Source of the DNA: Adiantum capillus-veneris
Lineage: Eukaryota; Streptophyta; Polypodiopsida; Polypodiales; Pteridaceae
Length of the DNA stretch: 64,000 nucleotides
Direction: 5' to 3'
Assembly (NCBI GenBank): GCA_014529385.2
Contig: CM043959.1
Span: 7,741,026-7,805,025, forward strand
The notes beneath the pieces were generated by a model that was not told the DNA's origin, ran no database searches, and was given only the letters and a program-made list of their open reading frames with translations. Of the stretch, positions 10,145-22,236 are shown in pieces; position 1 is the stretch's first letter; each line of letters begins with the position of its first letter. The position numbers were made by a program, and so were the translations under genes.

Positions 10145-13100
10145 ATGACTTTGATCCCCTAGAAGTGTTAGTGAGTGCTCGTGAACGCTGCTCACCTAGT
10201 ATTTTTGGGTGTTTTGCAACCCAAGTCTTTTTTTTTGTTGATTTTTTGGTCCTTTTTTTTCTGACCCAGCTATAGAATAGAACATATGATAGCTCAAAAC
10301 GAGCGTCTCGGTCAGAGGGACGTGACGTACTTTACAGCCCTCCGTTTGGTCACTTTATGCCCTCGAAATCCCTAAAACCGTCAATTTCTAGTAGGGAACT
10401 AGGCTCAAATTAGAAAGTCTAAGGGTGCAAGTGGGAAGAGAAGGGAGGAGAGTGGAGGACTTGCCCCACATGCTCTCATTCCCTCTTGAGGGGGTAGGGT
10501 ATATATATAAGAGTGAGTCTAGTATATATCATAAGATTAAGGACTGAGGCCTGGGTCTGGGCTTGGGCTTGGGCAAATGATCTCGATCTCAATCAAAATT
10601 TTAGTGTAGCACAGTCACTCACGCTTAACTATTTTCGATTTTTTACAAATTTGTTTTTTATTTTTTAAAAATATTTTTTAATGGTTTTTTAAATTTTTTT
10701 AAGGCGACGACCGCGCGCGTTTTAGGTGACCCTTTCTTGGCCACACACACTGTCAACACCTACCTAACCTCTCTGTTGACAGCTCACAGCTCACTACCTT
10801 ATCTACTTACTAACAGTGCTGCTAACCACTAACTAATCTACTAACTAATCTGTTAACCACTCTGCTAACTGCTTACTGACAGTGAGCTAACTGTCCACCT
10901 ACTTCCTCTCTCACTACCTTACTGTGCAAAGACTGTGTGCAGACAAACCTTAACAGAAAACTGTGTATAGACTGTGTGCAAACAGAAATTGCCAACTATC
11001 TACCTACTTACTCATTCACTGCGAACAAGCTAACGACTACTAATTGTGCAAAGACTGTGTGCAAACAGAAAACACAAGATTATGCAGAAATCACAGAACT
11101 TGCAGACAATACAGAAATTAACAACTTGCAGAAAAATAACTCATTCCTCTTCCTCTTCCTCTTCTTTTCTACTACTGAGTGGCATAAAATGGTAACCATC
11201 TTTTTGAAACATTTGTCAGCCTACTCAACGTCCTCTTCCTCATATGTGTATATATTTTTCTACGCTATTAAGTTATCTAGAGTAAATCCCCCCTCTTCGT
11301 TTAACCTTTGTGGCGACACATACATTATACTCTTCCCAAAAATGTCACCTTAGTCATATATTTATATTACCACCCTTTCCTTTTTGCTTTGTAAATAGAA
11401 TAAGCATACAATAACCAACTATATACCCCCAAACTTTCTTACCTCTTGTGAATTAGTAATAGAAAAATAATATATCCATCTTCCACCCCATATAGATAAA
11501 TTCCCATGGAAATCAACTCTCCACTTGTCTTTACCAAAGATTATGGTCCCTCTCTACAAGTCTTCTATGCCCCCTACATAGGTGGCCCGATATCTCTTAA
11601 GAATATACATATAGTTTCTCTCCTTTCAAAAAGACTCCAATTGTATATTCTTTTCACAAGAAAATAATATTGGGCCCTCCTCTATTTGTTTAAGCATCAT
11701 AGCCTTTTGAAAAAGCATGATTCCCCTTGGATGCATACAAGCAAAGGGCCCATACAAGAAGACTTGGAAGCAAAAGGTTCCCTAGCCTAGTGTGGACCTT
11801 CCAAACCGAATTCCTTGGTGCATGGGCGTGAAGAATAGTCCAAATTCATATCAAACATGTTGAGAAGGTCAATTTTGCCTTTTGAAGCATGTCATTCCAA
11901 GCTACAGGTAAAAAGTTATGGTCAAAATAGCGTAAATCTGTCAGATTCGCAGCAAAAGGGAACTGTAAATCAAGTAAATCAAGAGGGTGAGATCTTATTT
12001 TTCCCCTACTCATCTTCTAGAAGAGCAATGAGTGTTCAAGGTCACTTGCATGTGATGGGACCAACCTAAAGATGCTTTCTAAATGCCAAGACAGACAAGT
12101 TGAGATACCCCGCAGGAGCCACCCGTAGGGCCTCATGGTGGGGCCCACCTACATTATGCACCCCTATGGAGCCTTCACGATCTAAAATGATATTTTTGGT
12201 GAATAAATAGTCCCTTTTATGTCCAATATTCAATGAGTGGTCAAAGGACACTTAATTAGGTCTAATCACTTACTCTAATTAAGTGTAGCATAATCCCACT
12301 CCTACACAACTATAAATAGCCCCCCTTGGAGAGACTCAAGGACACACACCTATATTTTCAACTTCATGTTGTTTCTTGATCAATAGTAGAGAAAACCCCA
12401 ACTCTCCCTCTTTCACATCCTCCCTCCTAACCCTCCTCTTTGGAGGAAGTGCAAACTCTATTCTCCACTCTTTCCATTCTACAATCTCTTACTCCATCAA
12501 CCCAATAAATCATTTGTAGCACCTCAATAACTTGTAAATACATCATGATCTCTCTCATGGTTATGTTAATGATCATGAAATCATCTTCAAAACTTTCAAG
12601 TGTCGCAATTCGTGATGGTTAGCCAGCGTCTATCCTCCCCTTAAAAGGTGTGTGAGAAATCAAGTAAGTGTTCTATTCTCAATTTACCATTGGTTTGTTT
12701 CTCCACACTTATTCAATTGGTCTAAAGAAATTTCTCACTCCAACTCTCTTTTGCTTCATTACATATGCATGTGGCTACCTCTCATGGTGATTTTATTTGT
12801 GTCACGGCATTGCATAGATGGAGATGAGCTCTCTATGCAAAGTGTGTTACTTTGATGTAAGTGATTCTCTTGTGTGTTTGAGAGGCAAGTCTTGTGCGCA
12901 TGATTTTTTGATGAGTGCTTGAGAGAGGAAGAGTTTGGATGTATTATGGGTATTCTTATGGGGAGAAGGTGAATGCTATTCCACAAATTGCATATTTCAT
13001 TTTGATGCACGGCATTGGGTTACATAATCGTTGATGGTGTTCAAGTGTCCAAAGTGTATATAGAGTAAGGGGGTTTTCAAAGTGTGTTGCTTGAGTGGGT

Positions 13101-13307
13101 GAGTGCAAGTGTTATTTTGATTGGTTTCCTTCTCCACTTCCAAAAGAAGGTGGTGCCCCAAGTAGTGTGCGTACCTCTTTACGAACATTTTGTGAGGGTA
13201 GGCCCATTGGTTTGGGTTTAGAGGCCCCATTTCAAAAAGCTCGCCCTCACTACAAACAACTCATACAAGAAGCACAAAGTGCCTCTTGGGCTTAGTGCAG
13301 GGCGATT
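10145..13307 (-). other. Long non-coding leader of gypsy A
   Basis: About 3.2 kb separates the PBS from the gag ATG. I find no conserved coding sequence. Short repeats of the form GTGCAAAGACTGTGTGCA occur near 10923, 10968 and 11045, with AT-rich runs at 10650-10700. The stretch 11850-12560 resembles a plus-strand LTR: a TATA box at 12311, a pyrimidine-rich downstream part and an AATAAA at about 12505. The leader may therefore contain an inserted solo LTR, but I could not define its ends. Confidence 0.5.
12311..12318 (+). promoter_or_regulatory. TATA box of a possible solo LTR
   Basis: TATAAATA is followed by GCCCCCC and a pyrimidine-rich stretch, then about 190 bp later AATAAA. The order fits U3-R-U5 of an LTR on the strand opposite to gypsy A. 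No terminal TG/CA pair with a target duplication was found, so this is only suggestive. Confidence 0.35.
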
Positions 13308-13324
13308 CCCCGGTAGCGGCGCCA
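13308..13324 (-). other. Primer-binding site of gypsy A
   Basis: The minus strand reads TGGCGCCGCTACCGGGG, 4 nt inside the LTR edge. It resembles the complement of the 3' end of plant tRNA-Asp as I recall it, with two differences. It fixes the inner edge of the 5' LTR and the element's orientation. Confidence 0.75.
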
Positions 13325-13584
13325 AAAATGTGCGCTCCTTGCCGCACTGTCGAAGCAAGAGACTTGCCTAACACTGTGTGAGAGCCACAGACGGCTCTAA
13401 GCACACAACTAGCTTAACTAGTAAGCTCGAAAGATGGCAATGGTGTGTCACTCACCGCTCTATGCTCCTGCCGTGGAGGATTCCTCGCCGCGAAGAAGAA
13501 GGAGATGCCGCTACGTCGCGCTCAACCGCTTCACCGCCGTCGTGCCGCCGCAATGCTCGATCACACACGCACACTCTCTCTCTC

Positions 13585-13588
<4 letters not shown>

Positions 13589-13626
<38 letters not shown>

Positions 13627-13641
13627 ACACACACACACACA
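13589..13641. repeat. (CA)n microsatellite in LTR
   Basis: An AC dinucleotide tract of about 53 bp with one AT interruption at 13621. A similar tract sits inside both LTRs of gypsy B. Confidence 0.95.
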
Positions 13642-13722
13642 CTAGTACACAAGGAGATGGAGCAAGAGCAATCTTGTTGCATTGCACAAATGAGAGAATA
13701 AGTGAATTTTAGGTTTAGTTGG

Positions 13723-13730
13723 CTTTTATA
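13723..13730 (-). promoter_or_regulatory. TATA box of gypsy A LTR
   Basis: The minus strand reads CATATAAAAGCC, placed about 395 bp from the inner LTR edge. It is the best candidate for the element's promoter. Confidence 0.6.
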
Positions 13731-14050
13731 TGAGCTCACCCCATTCACACTTGGGCGCCCATGCTTAGCCAACTAATCCCTTGAATGTCCCACTTAGAGT
13801 GCGCCTCTCATTGGCGATCACTCTTACCCTTTTCCTATTGGACCGACAAGCCCGGTACCTGACTCTACCAAATAAATAATACAATGTCCACCGTAGGTTA
13901 CAACATCCGTCTCGTAGGTGATAGGGTGTCCGTGAGCCGTGAGGGTTAACAACCTACCTACAGGGGTTAGAACATCAAAGTAAGCCTAGATTTGTACTAA
14001 GAACATCAAGGAGAGTGTATGGTGCATGTTTGGGTCAATTCTGAGAAATT

Positions 14051-14074
14051 GGACGTCATACGCGTATGATGTCT
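14051..14074. repeat. Palindrome, family of gypsy C leader
   Basis: A 24-bp inverted repeat centred on CATACGCGTATG, followed by ATGTCT. The right arm matches the family consensus; the left arm has two changes (GGACGTC for AGACATC). It lies upstream of a decayed gag of the gypsy C family, the same relative position as in gypsy C itself. Confidence 0.8.
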
Positions 14075-14199
14075 ATAGGACAGTTTTAGGGCTCAGATTT
14101 AGAAATTGCTGCTCTAGAAGCCTTCCCTGTGATCCTAGCATCCCATTTGTCTTATTAGATCAGGGCTTGGAACTCATATAAGGATCATATCTTTATATA

Positions 14200-16155
14200 T
14201 AGTAATAAGTGAGGATTAGTGATTTGATAAAGAATTGCAGAGTCAAAGTTTGTACAGATAGCCAGAACCAAGGATCTTGCAAGTTGGTGATCAATTGGGA
14301 GTGCAAAGAACTTAACAAGTTGAAAAAGTGGCTTAGAAGCAAACCAAGACAAAGGAATGACTGCAAGCAAATGTCTAAGGTAAGAGGTTTGGGTTGATAG
14401 TTGTTTACGTGAAGAATTTGATGGATTTGAGATCCGAAAGGTGCATACAAAGAGAACGGAGAGTGGCCGGAGATCAAGTTAGCTTAGTATCGATAGAAGA
14501 GAGTGTAAACCAGGCAAGGATAGATCCCTTAGCACCAATCATAGAAGAGGGCAGTGATACTGACTCCTCTTTCAAAGGATCATATTAGTGGATGGCTAAC
14601 CAACAACGTAGAGGTTTCCAGCAACAAGGGACCATGGGGGGTAGCACCTCTCAAAAACCCTTAAACATGCTAAAATCTTTTCTTAAGGGAACCAATAACC
14701 ATGGGGCCTTGATGTATGCTGATGTTTGAGAATGTCAATGCATTTGTATTGAAGAACGGCCAGCGAGAGGATTAGCAATAATCATGGTAATTAATGATGG
14801 GGATAGGCTTCACGATGAGGAGGGAAACCACTATCTCATTGTCAAAGACCCTGAAAATTACAATTGGTATGGAGACAATGTAGCAAAAGGGAAGATGGTT
14901 ATGGAGACTCAAGAAATACCTCCTAAACTCAATCTTTCTGGAGCCTGCTACATTCATGACAAGAGAATGGCGAGAATAGCGACGATTCAGGAGAATATGG
15001 GGATTTACAAGCACGAGGAAGGAAGAGTCACCTCTCTACTACCAGTGCATATAACCCCATGTGAATGAGTTAAGCATGGACAAAGTCCTGTACTTATTTT
15101 CATATGATTTGATAACGGGAAACTATATTACTTTTGCCGATATGTACGGATGAGAATACGGGCCAATTCACCCAGACCATGCAGAGAGAGTGATAATGCC
15201 AGAGTTGGTCACAAGCTTTGGCAGGGAAGCAAGAGCACATAGAAAACCCAAGAAAGTCTACAAACCCCTTTTCAGATGATTATGGCACCACAACACAATC
15301 AAATAAACAACCATTTCCTAACCCTCAAAACTCACAAACATCACCACTATCATTTCAAGCATGGCTTGATCAGAGTGCAACACAAGACTTGATCAGAGTG
15401 CAACACAATACTTGAACAAGAAAGGGGGTGGATATCAGGCCATGTCATGGCTAGAAGCACACCAAAATCACCACTCTAGAAACATTATTAATATGAGAGT
15501 AGAACGAGAATGCTAAATCCGACCAAGACTGAAGCACCACATAGAGAACAAGAACAAGAAGAAAGAGGCCGTGCAGAGGTACGATCACTTGCTAGACCAA
15601 TCAGGAATTATGGATTAGGAGCACCTCTATGGGAGGAGCACGCACTATATTTTAAGCCAAAAAGATCTTGTAGAGGAGGAATGGAGGATCCATTATTTAG
15701 AATCATAGATCACCAAAGGATCGGACCTTCTCAAGTACAAAAATGGGAAAACAAGAAATATTTTGGAAATAGAGATCCGAAGGATTACGTGGCAGCCTCT
15801 TTGTGTGTCATAAGGTCCGAGGAAGTACTAGATTTTCCCATGCAGTTCACGGGATTTGGGTTAACTCTAAAGGAGGATGCCGCCGCCGCCTTCTTCAACT
15901 CGGTTGAACGTAGGGATTTCGAGTCAATGGAGGAGGTATTCAACAAGTTTAATGATGAATTCTCTCAAAGAGGGATAGCCCATAATACGGTCTTGTAGAT
16001 CCATAAATTCAAGAAGAAAGAGGGAGAATCCATGAGAAAAGTAGCCTTAAGGTTGAATCGCTACGTCAAATCCTGCCCAGTGGAAGAGCTACCAACTCAA
16101 TCCGACTTATGTTGATATTTATTCAAGGATTGAGGAATGTGGATATTCAAAAGGA
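14200..16155 (+). pseudogene. Decayed gag of gypsy C family
   Basis: Broken plus-strand frames match the gag of gypsy C. Near 15720-15990 they read GPSQVQKWENKKYFGNRDPK and FTGFGLTLKEDAAAAFFNSV, against RPSQVQKWVNRKYSGDKDP and FAGFGLTLEDDAATWFDSV in C. LMLIFIQGMRHAGL of C is mirrored by MLIFIQGLRNVDIQKD at 16109-16156. Earlier pieces (14394-14588, 14784-15068) are probably the N-terminal part. Many stops and indels show an old copy. Its Gln codon at about 16151 (IQKD) supports the view that the TAG in gypsy C at 48199 was once a Gln codon. After about 16155 the homology switches to another gypsy type. Confidence 0.75.
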
Positions 16156-19060
16156 TTTTCTTACAATGGTAAAGCTCTCTCCTAAAGAATTGGAGGCCTT
16201 TCGTAAAGACCATAAATGCTTTGAGTGTGGGGAGCAAGGACATGGTTATCGTTCTTGCCCCAAAAGAAATGTACACCATGACACTCCTAGAGCTTCCATG
16301 GTTGCAGCTCCAAAAGAGGATACTCATTGCAAAGGCTCATTCCTCTCCTATGCTTGGGGAAAAGTAAGGGAGCATGATGCCTTTATCTTGTTTGACCCTG
16401 GCTCTACTCACAACTTCATATCAATGGAATTGGCCACCAAGTTGGACATTCAAGCTTTTGAGAAGGGAGATACTGTGATTGCTGACACAAATTTCAAGGG
16501 ATAACAAGCCTCCCTTACTCCCTTGATTGGGAAGTTGAGGCTTCATGTCCAAAGCTATGTTGACAAAGAAGAGACTTTTTTTATCTCTCCTCTCCAACAT
16601 GAGGATATTATCCTAGGGGCACCATGGTTCAACCGCATGGCCATATCCCTGGTAAATACGCTTGCTTTTGATAAGTCAATGAAAAGCTCTATTTTTTAGT
16701 ATATGATTTTTGTTAGAGAATTTATGAATGAATCTAATGTTTTCACAAGTAGCAATAAAGGGAATCAAGAGGAATTAGAGTTGTCTAATTTCCTAAATAG
16801 ATTCCAAGATGTTTTCATCGATGACATCCCTAGTGAGCTACCTCCAAAACGAGGGGATAATGACCATGCAATAGAGCTTCTACTAGGAAGCTCACCGCCT
16901 AATAAACCTCCTAATTGAGAACATGAGGCAAGTGTATGAATTTGTGGAAAAAGGGATGGTGAGGCCTAGCTCCTCTCCATTCTGTTCACCAGTACTTTTA
17001 GTGCAAAAGAAAGATGTCACATATCACATGGTGTCGAATATAGAGCACTAAATAGGATCACTATGTGCCGCGGCTAGAAGATCTATTTGATAGTTTACAA
17101 GTTTTGGCCCGACAAATGCTCCAGCCGTATCCAAACTCATGATGGACAAAACTCTTCAGGCCACTCAAACTCTCTTGAGGAGTACAAGTGAAACCTCTAG
17201 GTAATCTTCCAAGTTGTGAGAGAGATTAAGCTTTTCATTAATCAAAAGAAAAGGGAATTTTTTTCTACAAGAGATTCAATATTCCGGTCACATTATCTCT
17301 CAAGATGGTATTAGTATGGATTTATCAAAGTTGGAGATAATAAAAGCATGGCCTAATCCAAGGAATCTGCATGAGCTAAGAATCTTTATTGGTATGTGCG
17401 TATACTATAGACGCTTCATAGCAAAATTCTCTCAAATAGCCGGACCATTGCATTACTTAACATGGAAGAACGTTAAGTACTCATGGACTGCTAAAGAACA
17501 AAATGCTTTTGACAAGCTCAAAGAGAAGCTTATCTCTCAACCAGTCCTCATGCTTCCGGATCTCTCAAAGCCATTTGAGGTCCAATGTGATACTCGTGGT
17601 GATTGCCTTGGAGCAGTATTGCTTCAAGAAGGGCATGTGATAGCATATGAGAGTCGAAGGCTCAATATCGATAAACCGGTCTTGGGCATATACGAAAAAT
17701 AACTTTTAGCTGTTCTACTTGCCCTAGACACATGGAAGCACTATCTCTTGGAGGCTCCATTCATCCTACAAATGAATTACAAAGCCTCAAGAAATCCATG
17801 ACACAAACCAAGCTCTCCGACAAACAAATGAGGTGGGCAAAGTTTCTTTCGCAATTTAAATTTCATATTGCTCAAATTGCTGGCAAGCACAATCAAGTGG
17901 TCGATGCACTTTCACAATGGCCAAGGGGTAAATGTGGTGTCTATAGCAACTCACAATGATCTATCTTTTATGATAGATGAGTATGCTATTGACCGAGACT
18001 TTAAGTAGGTAATTGCAGCCTTGTATTAGGGAAGAAAAAAAGAACCATTCACCTTGAAGGATGGTTATCTTCCAAACGGCAATAGGCCATGTGTTACTCA
18101 CCCATACAATAAGAAAGTCATGTATGAATCTCATGCTTCTCCTTATGCGGGGTAAAGAGGGATTCCATAATCTACTCTTAGAGGAGTAGAAATGTATTTG
18201 TATTGGTCTACCATGAAAAGTAAACATACAAGAGTATGTTTCAAAATGCGTGGTATACCAAAAAATGAAATTTGATCGAGGGAAGTAACTTGGATTGTTT
18301 CAGTCAATAGGCTTAGCAAGAAAAAACACTGTATGCCTATCAAAAAGTATATTAAGGCACATCAAATGGCAACCCTCTTTAGATCTCAAATTTTCAAATA
18401 TCATGGCTTGCCAACATCCATAGTGTCGGACAAAGATCCTAGAATGACTAATAATTTTTAGAATGGTCTCTTTGAGAATCTAGGAAGTAAATTAAATTTC
18501 TCTTTTGGCCTATCATCTACAAATGGATGATCAAAGTGAAATAACTAATCTAACGATTTCTGAATCGACTAAAAGACTATGTCATGGAAGTAGATCAACG
18601 TTCTCAATGAGAGAAGTACCTACCTCTTATATAGTATGCGTACAATGACATTGTACATACTTCTATGGGGAAAGCACCTTTCGAGGTTAAAGAGGGAAGA
18701 TCCAAAAGTCCCTTACTACTTAAAGTATATGGGAAGATCTTCGCTGCCGATGAATATAGCCTAGACTTACAAGAATCTTTTCCAAAGATTAAAAAGGTTA
18801 TATCCATCTCAAAGCAAAGGCAAAAGAGGCTACTACTAATAAGCATAGAAGAGCCTTAACCTTTAAGAAAAATGATTGGGTCTTGCTAAAGTTTCTCAAG
18901 GCTCATCTAAGGCATGCTACGGGAAAGATTCCTACGGGCCACCAAGAGTATTATGCTAAACTATCCAATGATATCTTGTTAAGTTTAAGAATTATCCTTT
19001 TAAAGATGCTAGATGGATGCAAGGAACCTAGCTTAAGGATAATATGAACCTTGTCAATGC
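16156..19060 (+). pseudogene. Decayed chromodomain gypsy (gag NC to chromodomain)
   Basis: Order along the strand: zinc knuckle CFECGEQGHGYRSC (16219), protease FDPGSTHNFIS (about 16391), remains of RT (ILGAPWF near 16612; the RT core 16900-17250 is shattered), RNase H (FIGMCVYYRRFIAKFSQ near 17380, VQCDTRGDCLGAVLLQEG near 17580), integrase HHCC remains (18115-18250) and core (GLPTSIVSDKDPRMTNNF near 18410), and a chromodomain-like end (FKNYPFKDARWMQ near 18982). These motifs are those of plant chromoviruses. Stops and frameshifts are frequent throughout, so the copy is long dead. No LTR was recognised on either side. It begins abruptly in the gag of another family. The stretch 19061-19319 is non-coding 3' sequence. 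Confidence 0.8.
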
Positions 19061-19319
19061 TTACAATGCTATACTAGGGATGGTTACATCTCAATAGGGG
19101 TCCAAAAGGAGGTAGTCTATCAAAGAGCAACGTGCATCTAATGGAGCTTAAAAGACCTTAAGGTTAGCTTCATTAAAGACCTCCAAAGGTTACTTTTAAA
19201 AAGTCCTTTGACCTTACGCAAGCTAAGGCTAACCTCGAAGTGGGAATCCTACCCACGCATGAGGTGTTAAGATGCTTAAAGTGGTTGTGGGAACCTTGAC
19301 CAAAGCTTGCGGTGATTTT

Positions 19320-19515
19320 TATGCTAAATGACTAAGGTTTTTGAAATGTTAAATTCAAAGATAAATTCTCAAGAGCGTTTCCATGCTTAATTGACTAAGG
19401 TTTGAAGTATTCAATTCAAAGAAAATGACTTAAGAAGCATAAAAGACACATGCTTGATTGACTAAGTGCTTAAAGTATCCAATTCAACCAAATGACTTAA
19501 TAAGCATAAAAGACA
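19320..19515 (+). repeat. Three diverged tandem copies, about 65 bp
   Basis: Units beginning near 19328, 19390 and 19458 share TTGACTAAG(G/T), a spacer, ATTCAA, then AATGACTTAAGAAGCATAAAAGACACATG in the later two (quoted here only as a description of the shared part). They follow the chromodomain gypsy relic and are probably part of its 3' region. Confidence 0.6.
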
Positions 19516-19697
19516 CATGTTCAAATGATCCTCCACATGTGGCCCTCATGATGTGCTTGAATGCTATTGGATAGGTTTTAAAGGGCTCCAATGAGAATTT
19601 ACATACATAAATTTAAATAGTTAAGTTCTTTCTTTCAAAGAGAAAAAAGAGGACACATTCCAAATAAAATAATAAAATTATACATGAGAGAGAGTCT

Positions 19698-19714
19698 AGA
19701 GAGAGAGAGAGAGA
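19698..19714. repeat. (GA)n flank left of LINE
   Basis: A pure GA tract that abuts the 3' end of the LINE. A second GA stretch lies at 19685-19693. Confidence 0.95.
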
Positions 19715-19736
19715 TTTGATTTGATTTGATTTGGTA

Positions 19737-22096
19737 TTAACGTCCGCGGGGGGCCAGAAATGACCCATGGGACCTCAAAGTGATACATAGTCTTCCCTCA
19801 CGGGGGTGTATGGTGTGGTGTGTGTTATTCTCTTTTTGTGTTCCTATGAGTGTCTTTTGATGCCCAAGTATGCGGGCGAGGTATGTTCTGAGAGCTGTAG
19901 GGGAGGGGTCTGTCTTGGATAATAGGTCCGCAAAGGTAGAGCAGTCGCTTAGAAGTGGTTGAAAATTAGCCCGGATGTGAGCGTATTCTGGGCATTCCAA
20001 TGTCACATGTGCTTCATCTTCGGGAGCTTGCATTGTACATGATGTGCATATCCGTTTAGAAGCATCAATTTTCAGCCAACCCTCTGTTTCTATTTTGAGC
20101 ATATGTGACCTTGTGCGCATCAAAGAGATGGCTCTTCGTGCCATGTGGGGCATGGATGTTCGTATGTGGGCCTGAGCTTCCATTGGGTTTGTGCTATAGC
20201 CTTCCCAATACTTTGTGTTGACATGCTTGCAATAGTATTCAAATTTCGAGTGGTGTTGCATTGTCTGCCACTTGGTGTGGAGGCTATTTAGTAATGCAAT
20301 TTCAAAATTCAGCATATGTTCTCCGTCCTTGCCCTCCTCAATAGGCATGTCCACATATGCCTCTACGTTCCATTTAGGGAACCATTTCTTAATGTCCTGT
20401 ATGAGGCTCGATGACAGAAATTTGGTTTTTTTTTTTGTCTTTTGCGGCGCACATCCCGTTTCCCATACAATGCGGGGGATTCGAGTAGTAGGCATCGCTT
20501 TGACCTTCATGATATACGTGTATATTTTTTGCAATGCTTTCATTTCTAGTGGTCTCTTGCCTGTCTCCAAGAGTAGCACGGAGTATGGTGTCGTCTTTTT
20601 GACCCCCATGTGTCGACATAGAAACTTTTTCTGAATTTTTTCAATTTCATTCCATGTGTGGGCTGAAATGCTTGCTCCCCAGATTTCCACTCCGTAGAGG
20701 ATGGCTTGCACTACACATGTCTAAAAAATGGTAGCTTTTATCTCCCATCTTTTTATGCTCCTTTGTGTGCACATGTTTTCAAATTGATAGTACTTGGCAT
20801 GGCCGATGTCAATTCTATTATGTGCGCATTGTCCCCAAGCATAGTTGCACGGGATGTCAATCCCCAAGTACTTGAAACTGTCGACTTTCTCAATTTGTTT
20901 CCCTTGATACATGAGGGGGGCGTGGATATCCATCTTACGAGTCTTTACAATCATGAACTTTGTTTTGTCTACATTGATTGATAGACCCACATTTTCACAA
21001 AAAGCATGTAACGCATCGACCAATTTCTGTAGAGCTGTAATGTCATGGGCGAAAAGAGCCACATCGTCTGCATAGATGAGCATGAGAAGTGTAAGCATCC
21101 CGATGGCTGGTTCATCCCCTTCTAGTTGAGGGAGGAAGCTTTCTATTTGATCAATGCACAATCCAAAAAGAGTAGGGGAGAGAGGGAATCCTTGTTTGAC
21201 CCCCATGTTGCTCGAGAAAGCTTTGGATAGCCCTTCGTGCGTTTTTAGTTGACATATGACTCTGTCATAGAAACGTGCTACCGCACTCCTGAGATGCATC
21301 GGTACTTTTATGCATTCCATCCTTTTCCATATACCCATTCTCGGGACCGTGTCAAAGGCTTTGGTGAAATCTACAAAGCAACAGTATAATGTTTTTCCCT
21401 TTAGCCGACTCTCTTCCATTAATACCCTGAGTGAAACAAGGTGATCAATGGTGCTATGTTTTGGTCGAAAACCTGCTTGTTCTTTTGCTTGTTTTCCATT
21501 TGTCTTTGCCCATGTGCTTATGCTTTGTTCTAAGATGCTGCCCAAAAGCTTTTCCATGCAAGATCCTACCATAATGGTACGGTAGTTGGTAGGCTGATTT
21601 ACATCCCTTTTTTGTAAAGTGCTTTGATCCAGTTCTTTTGCCAATCCTCGGGTAGCCCTTGAACAATGGCTTGGTTTAGCATTCTATGTATCCACTCTCT
21701 GGATCTCATACCTGACCATTTAAGCATTTCTGAGTTCAAGTGTAGTATGTTTGGAGCTTTCCCATTTGCAAGTTTCTGTATGCCTTTTTTAACCGTTTCG
21801 GAATCAGAGTGGTCTTGGGCATGGAGATTGGTTCGCATGTGTGGCATTTCTTCCGCATTATTATGCACATATAGTTGTTCCACATACATGTACATGTCAT
21901 CTGAGCTTATGTCCCCCATAATGTCATGTCTCCGTCCTTTTATTTTCAACCATTCCTTTTTGGGATTTTTCTTGAAGTTGGCTATGGCTTGTGTCTCCGT
22001 GCGTAGCTCATAGTTTCTTCTTTTTCGCCTCTTGAGATTTGTATAGTCTTTTGATAGAGTTTCCCATTCCGTGTTTGTCGTTGACAGTGCCCGCAA
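19737..22096 (-). pseudogene. LINE reverse transcriptase and zinc-knuckle end
   Basis: RT blocks in order: NGKAPNILHLNSEMLKW near 21750, YRTIMVGSCMEKLLG near 21560, CFVDFTKAFDTVPR near 21360, GVKQGFPLSPTLFGL near 21190 and YADDVALFA near 21060, the catalytic box with both Asp. The C-terminal region around 20050-19950 has CTSCTMQAPEDEAHVTLEC, a CX2CX9HX4C knuckle usual in plant LINEs. The frame shifts near 21620, and TAG at 20721-20723 interrupts between ATIF and TCVVQAILYG, where a CAG would fit. RT would copy the element RNA at the nicked target. The clade was not determined. Confidence 0.85.
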
Positions 22097-22236
22097 TTGT
22101 TTTTTTACATACTTGCACTCTTCATCAAACCATGGGTTATGCGGTAGCCCTTTAACATGATTTCCCCTCGCCGCTGCGTTTTTTCCATTGTTTGTTCCAC
22201 GGCGTCACATAGAGCTTGTTTGAAAATTGGCCATGT

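Larger units (their letters stand above)
3605..13962 (-). mobile_element. Ty3/gypsy retrotransposon A, 5' part
   Basis: This minus-strand gypsy element has, from right to left, a 5' LTR (13329 to about 13962), a primer-binding site, a leader of about 3.2 kb, gag with zinc knuckles, protease, reverse transcriptase and the start of RNase H. The CACTA element breaks it after residue 773 of the pol segment, so its remaining RNase H, integrase and 3' LTR are expected left of the window. Gag to pol lies in one reading frame over about 6.5 kb, broken only by three stop codons (TGA 9608, TAG 8507, TAG 5936). The gag and protease style matches gypsy C, so the two are related lineages. The outer LTR edge is uncertain. 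Confidence 0.88.
13329..13962 (-). repeat. 5' LTR of gypsy A
   Basis: The inner edge is firm: the minus strand ends in GCGCACA just before the PBS. The outer edge is uncertain because the partner LTR is outside the window; ACA ends near 13904 and 13962 are both possible. The LTR contains a minus-strand TATA box at 13723 and a (CA)n tract at 13589-13641 that would lie in the transcribed R/U5 part. Confidence 0.65.

Noticed and set aside
13378-13772. Frames rich in Thr-His or Cys-Val
   Set aside because: They come from the (CA)n tract in the gypsy A LTR.
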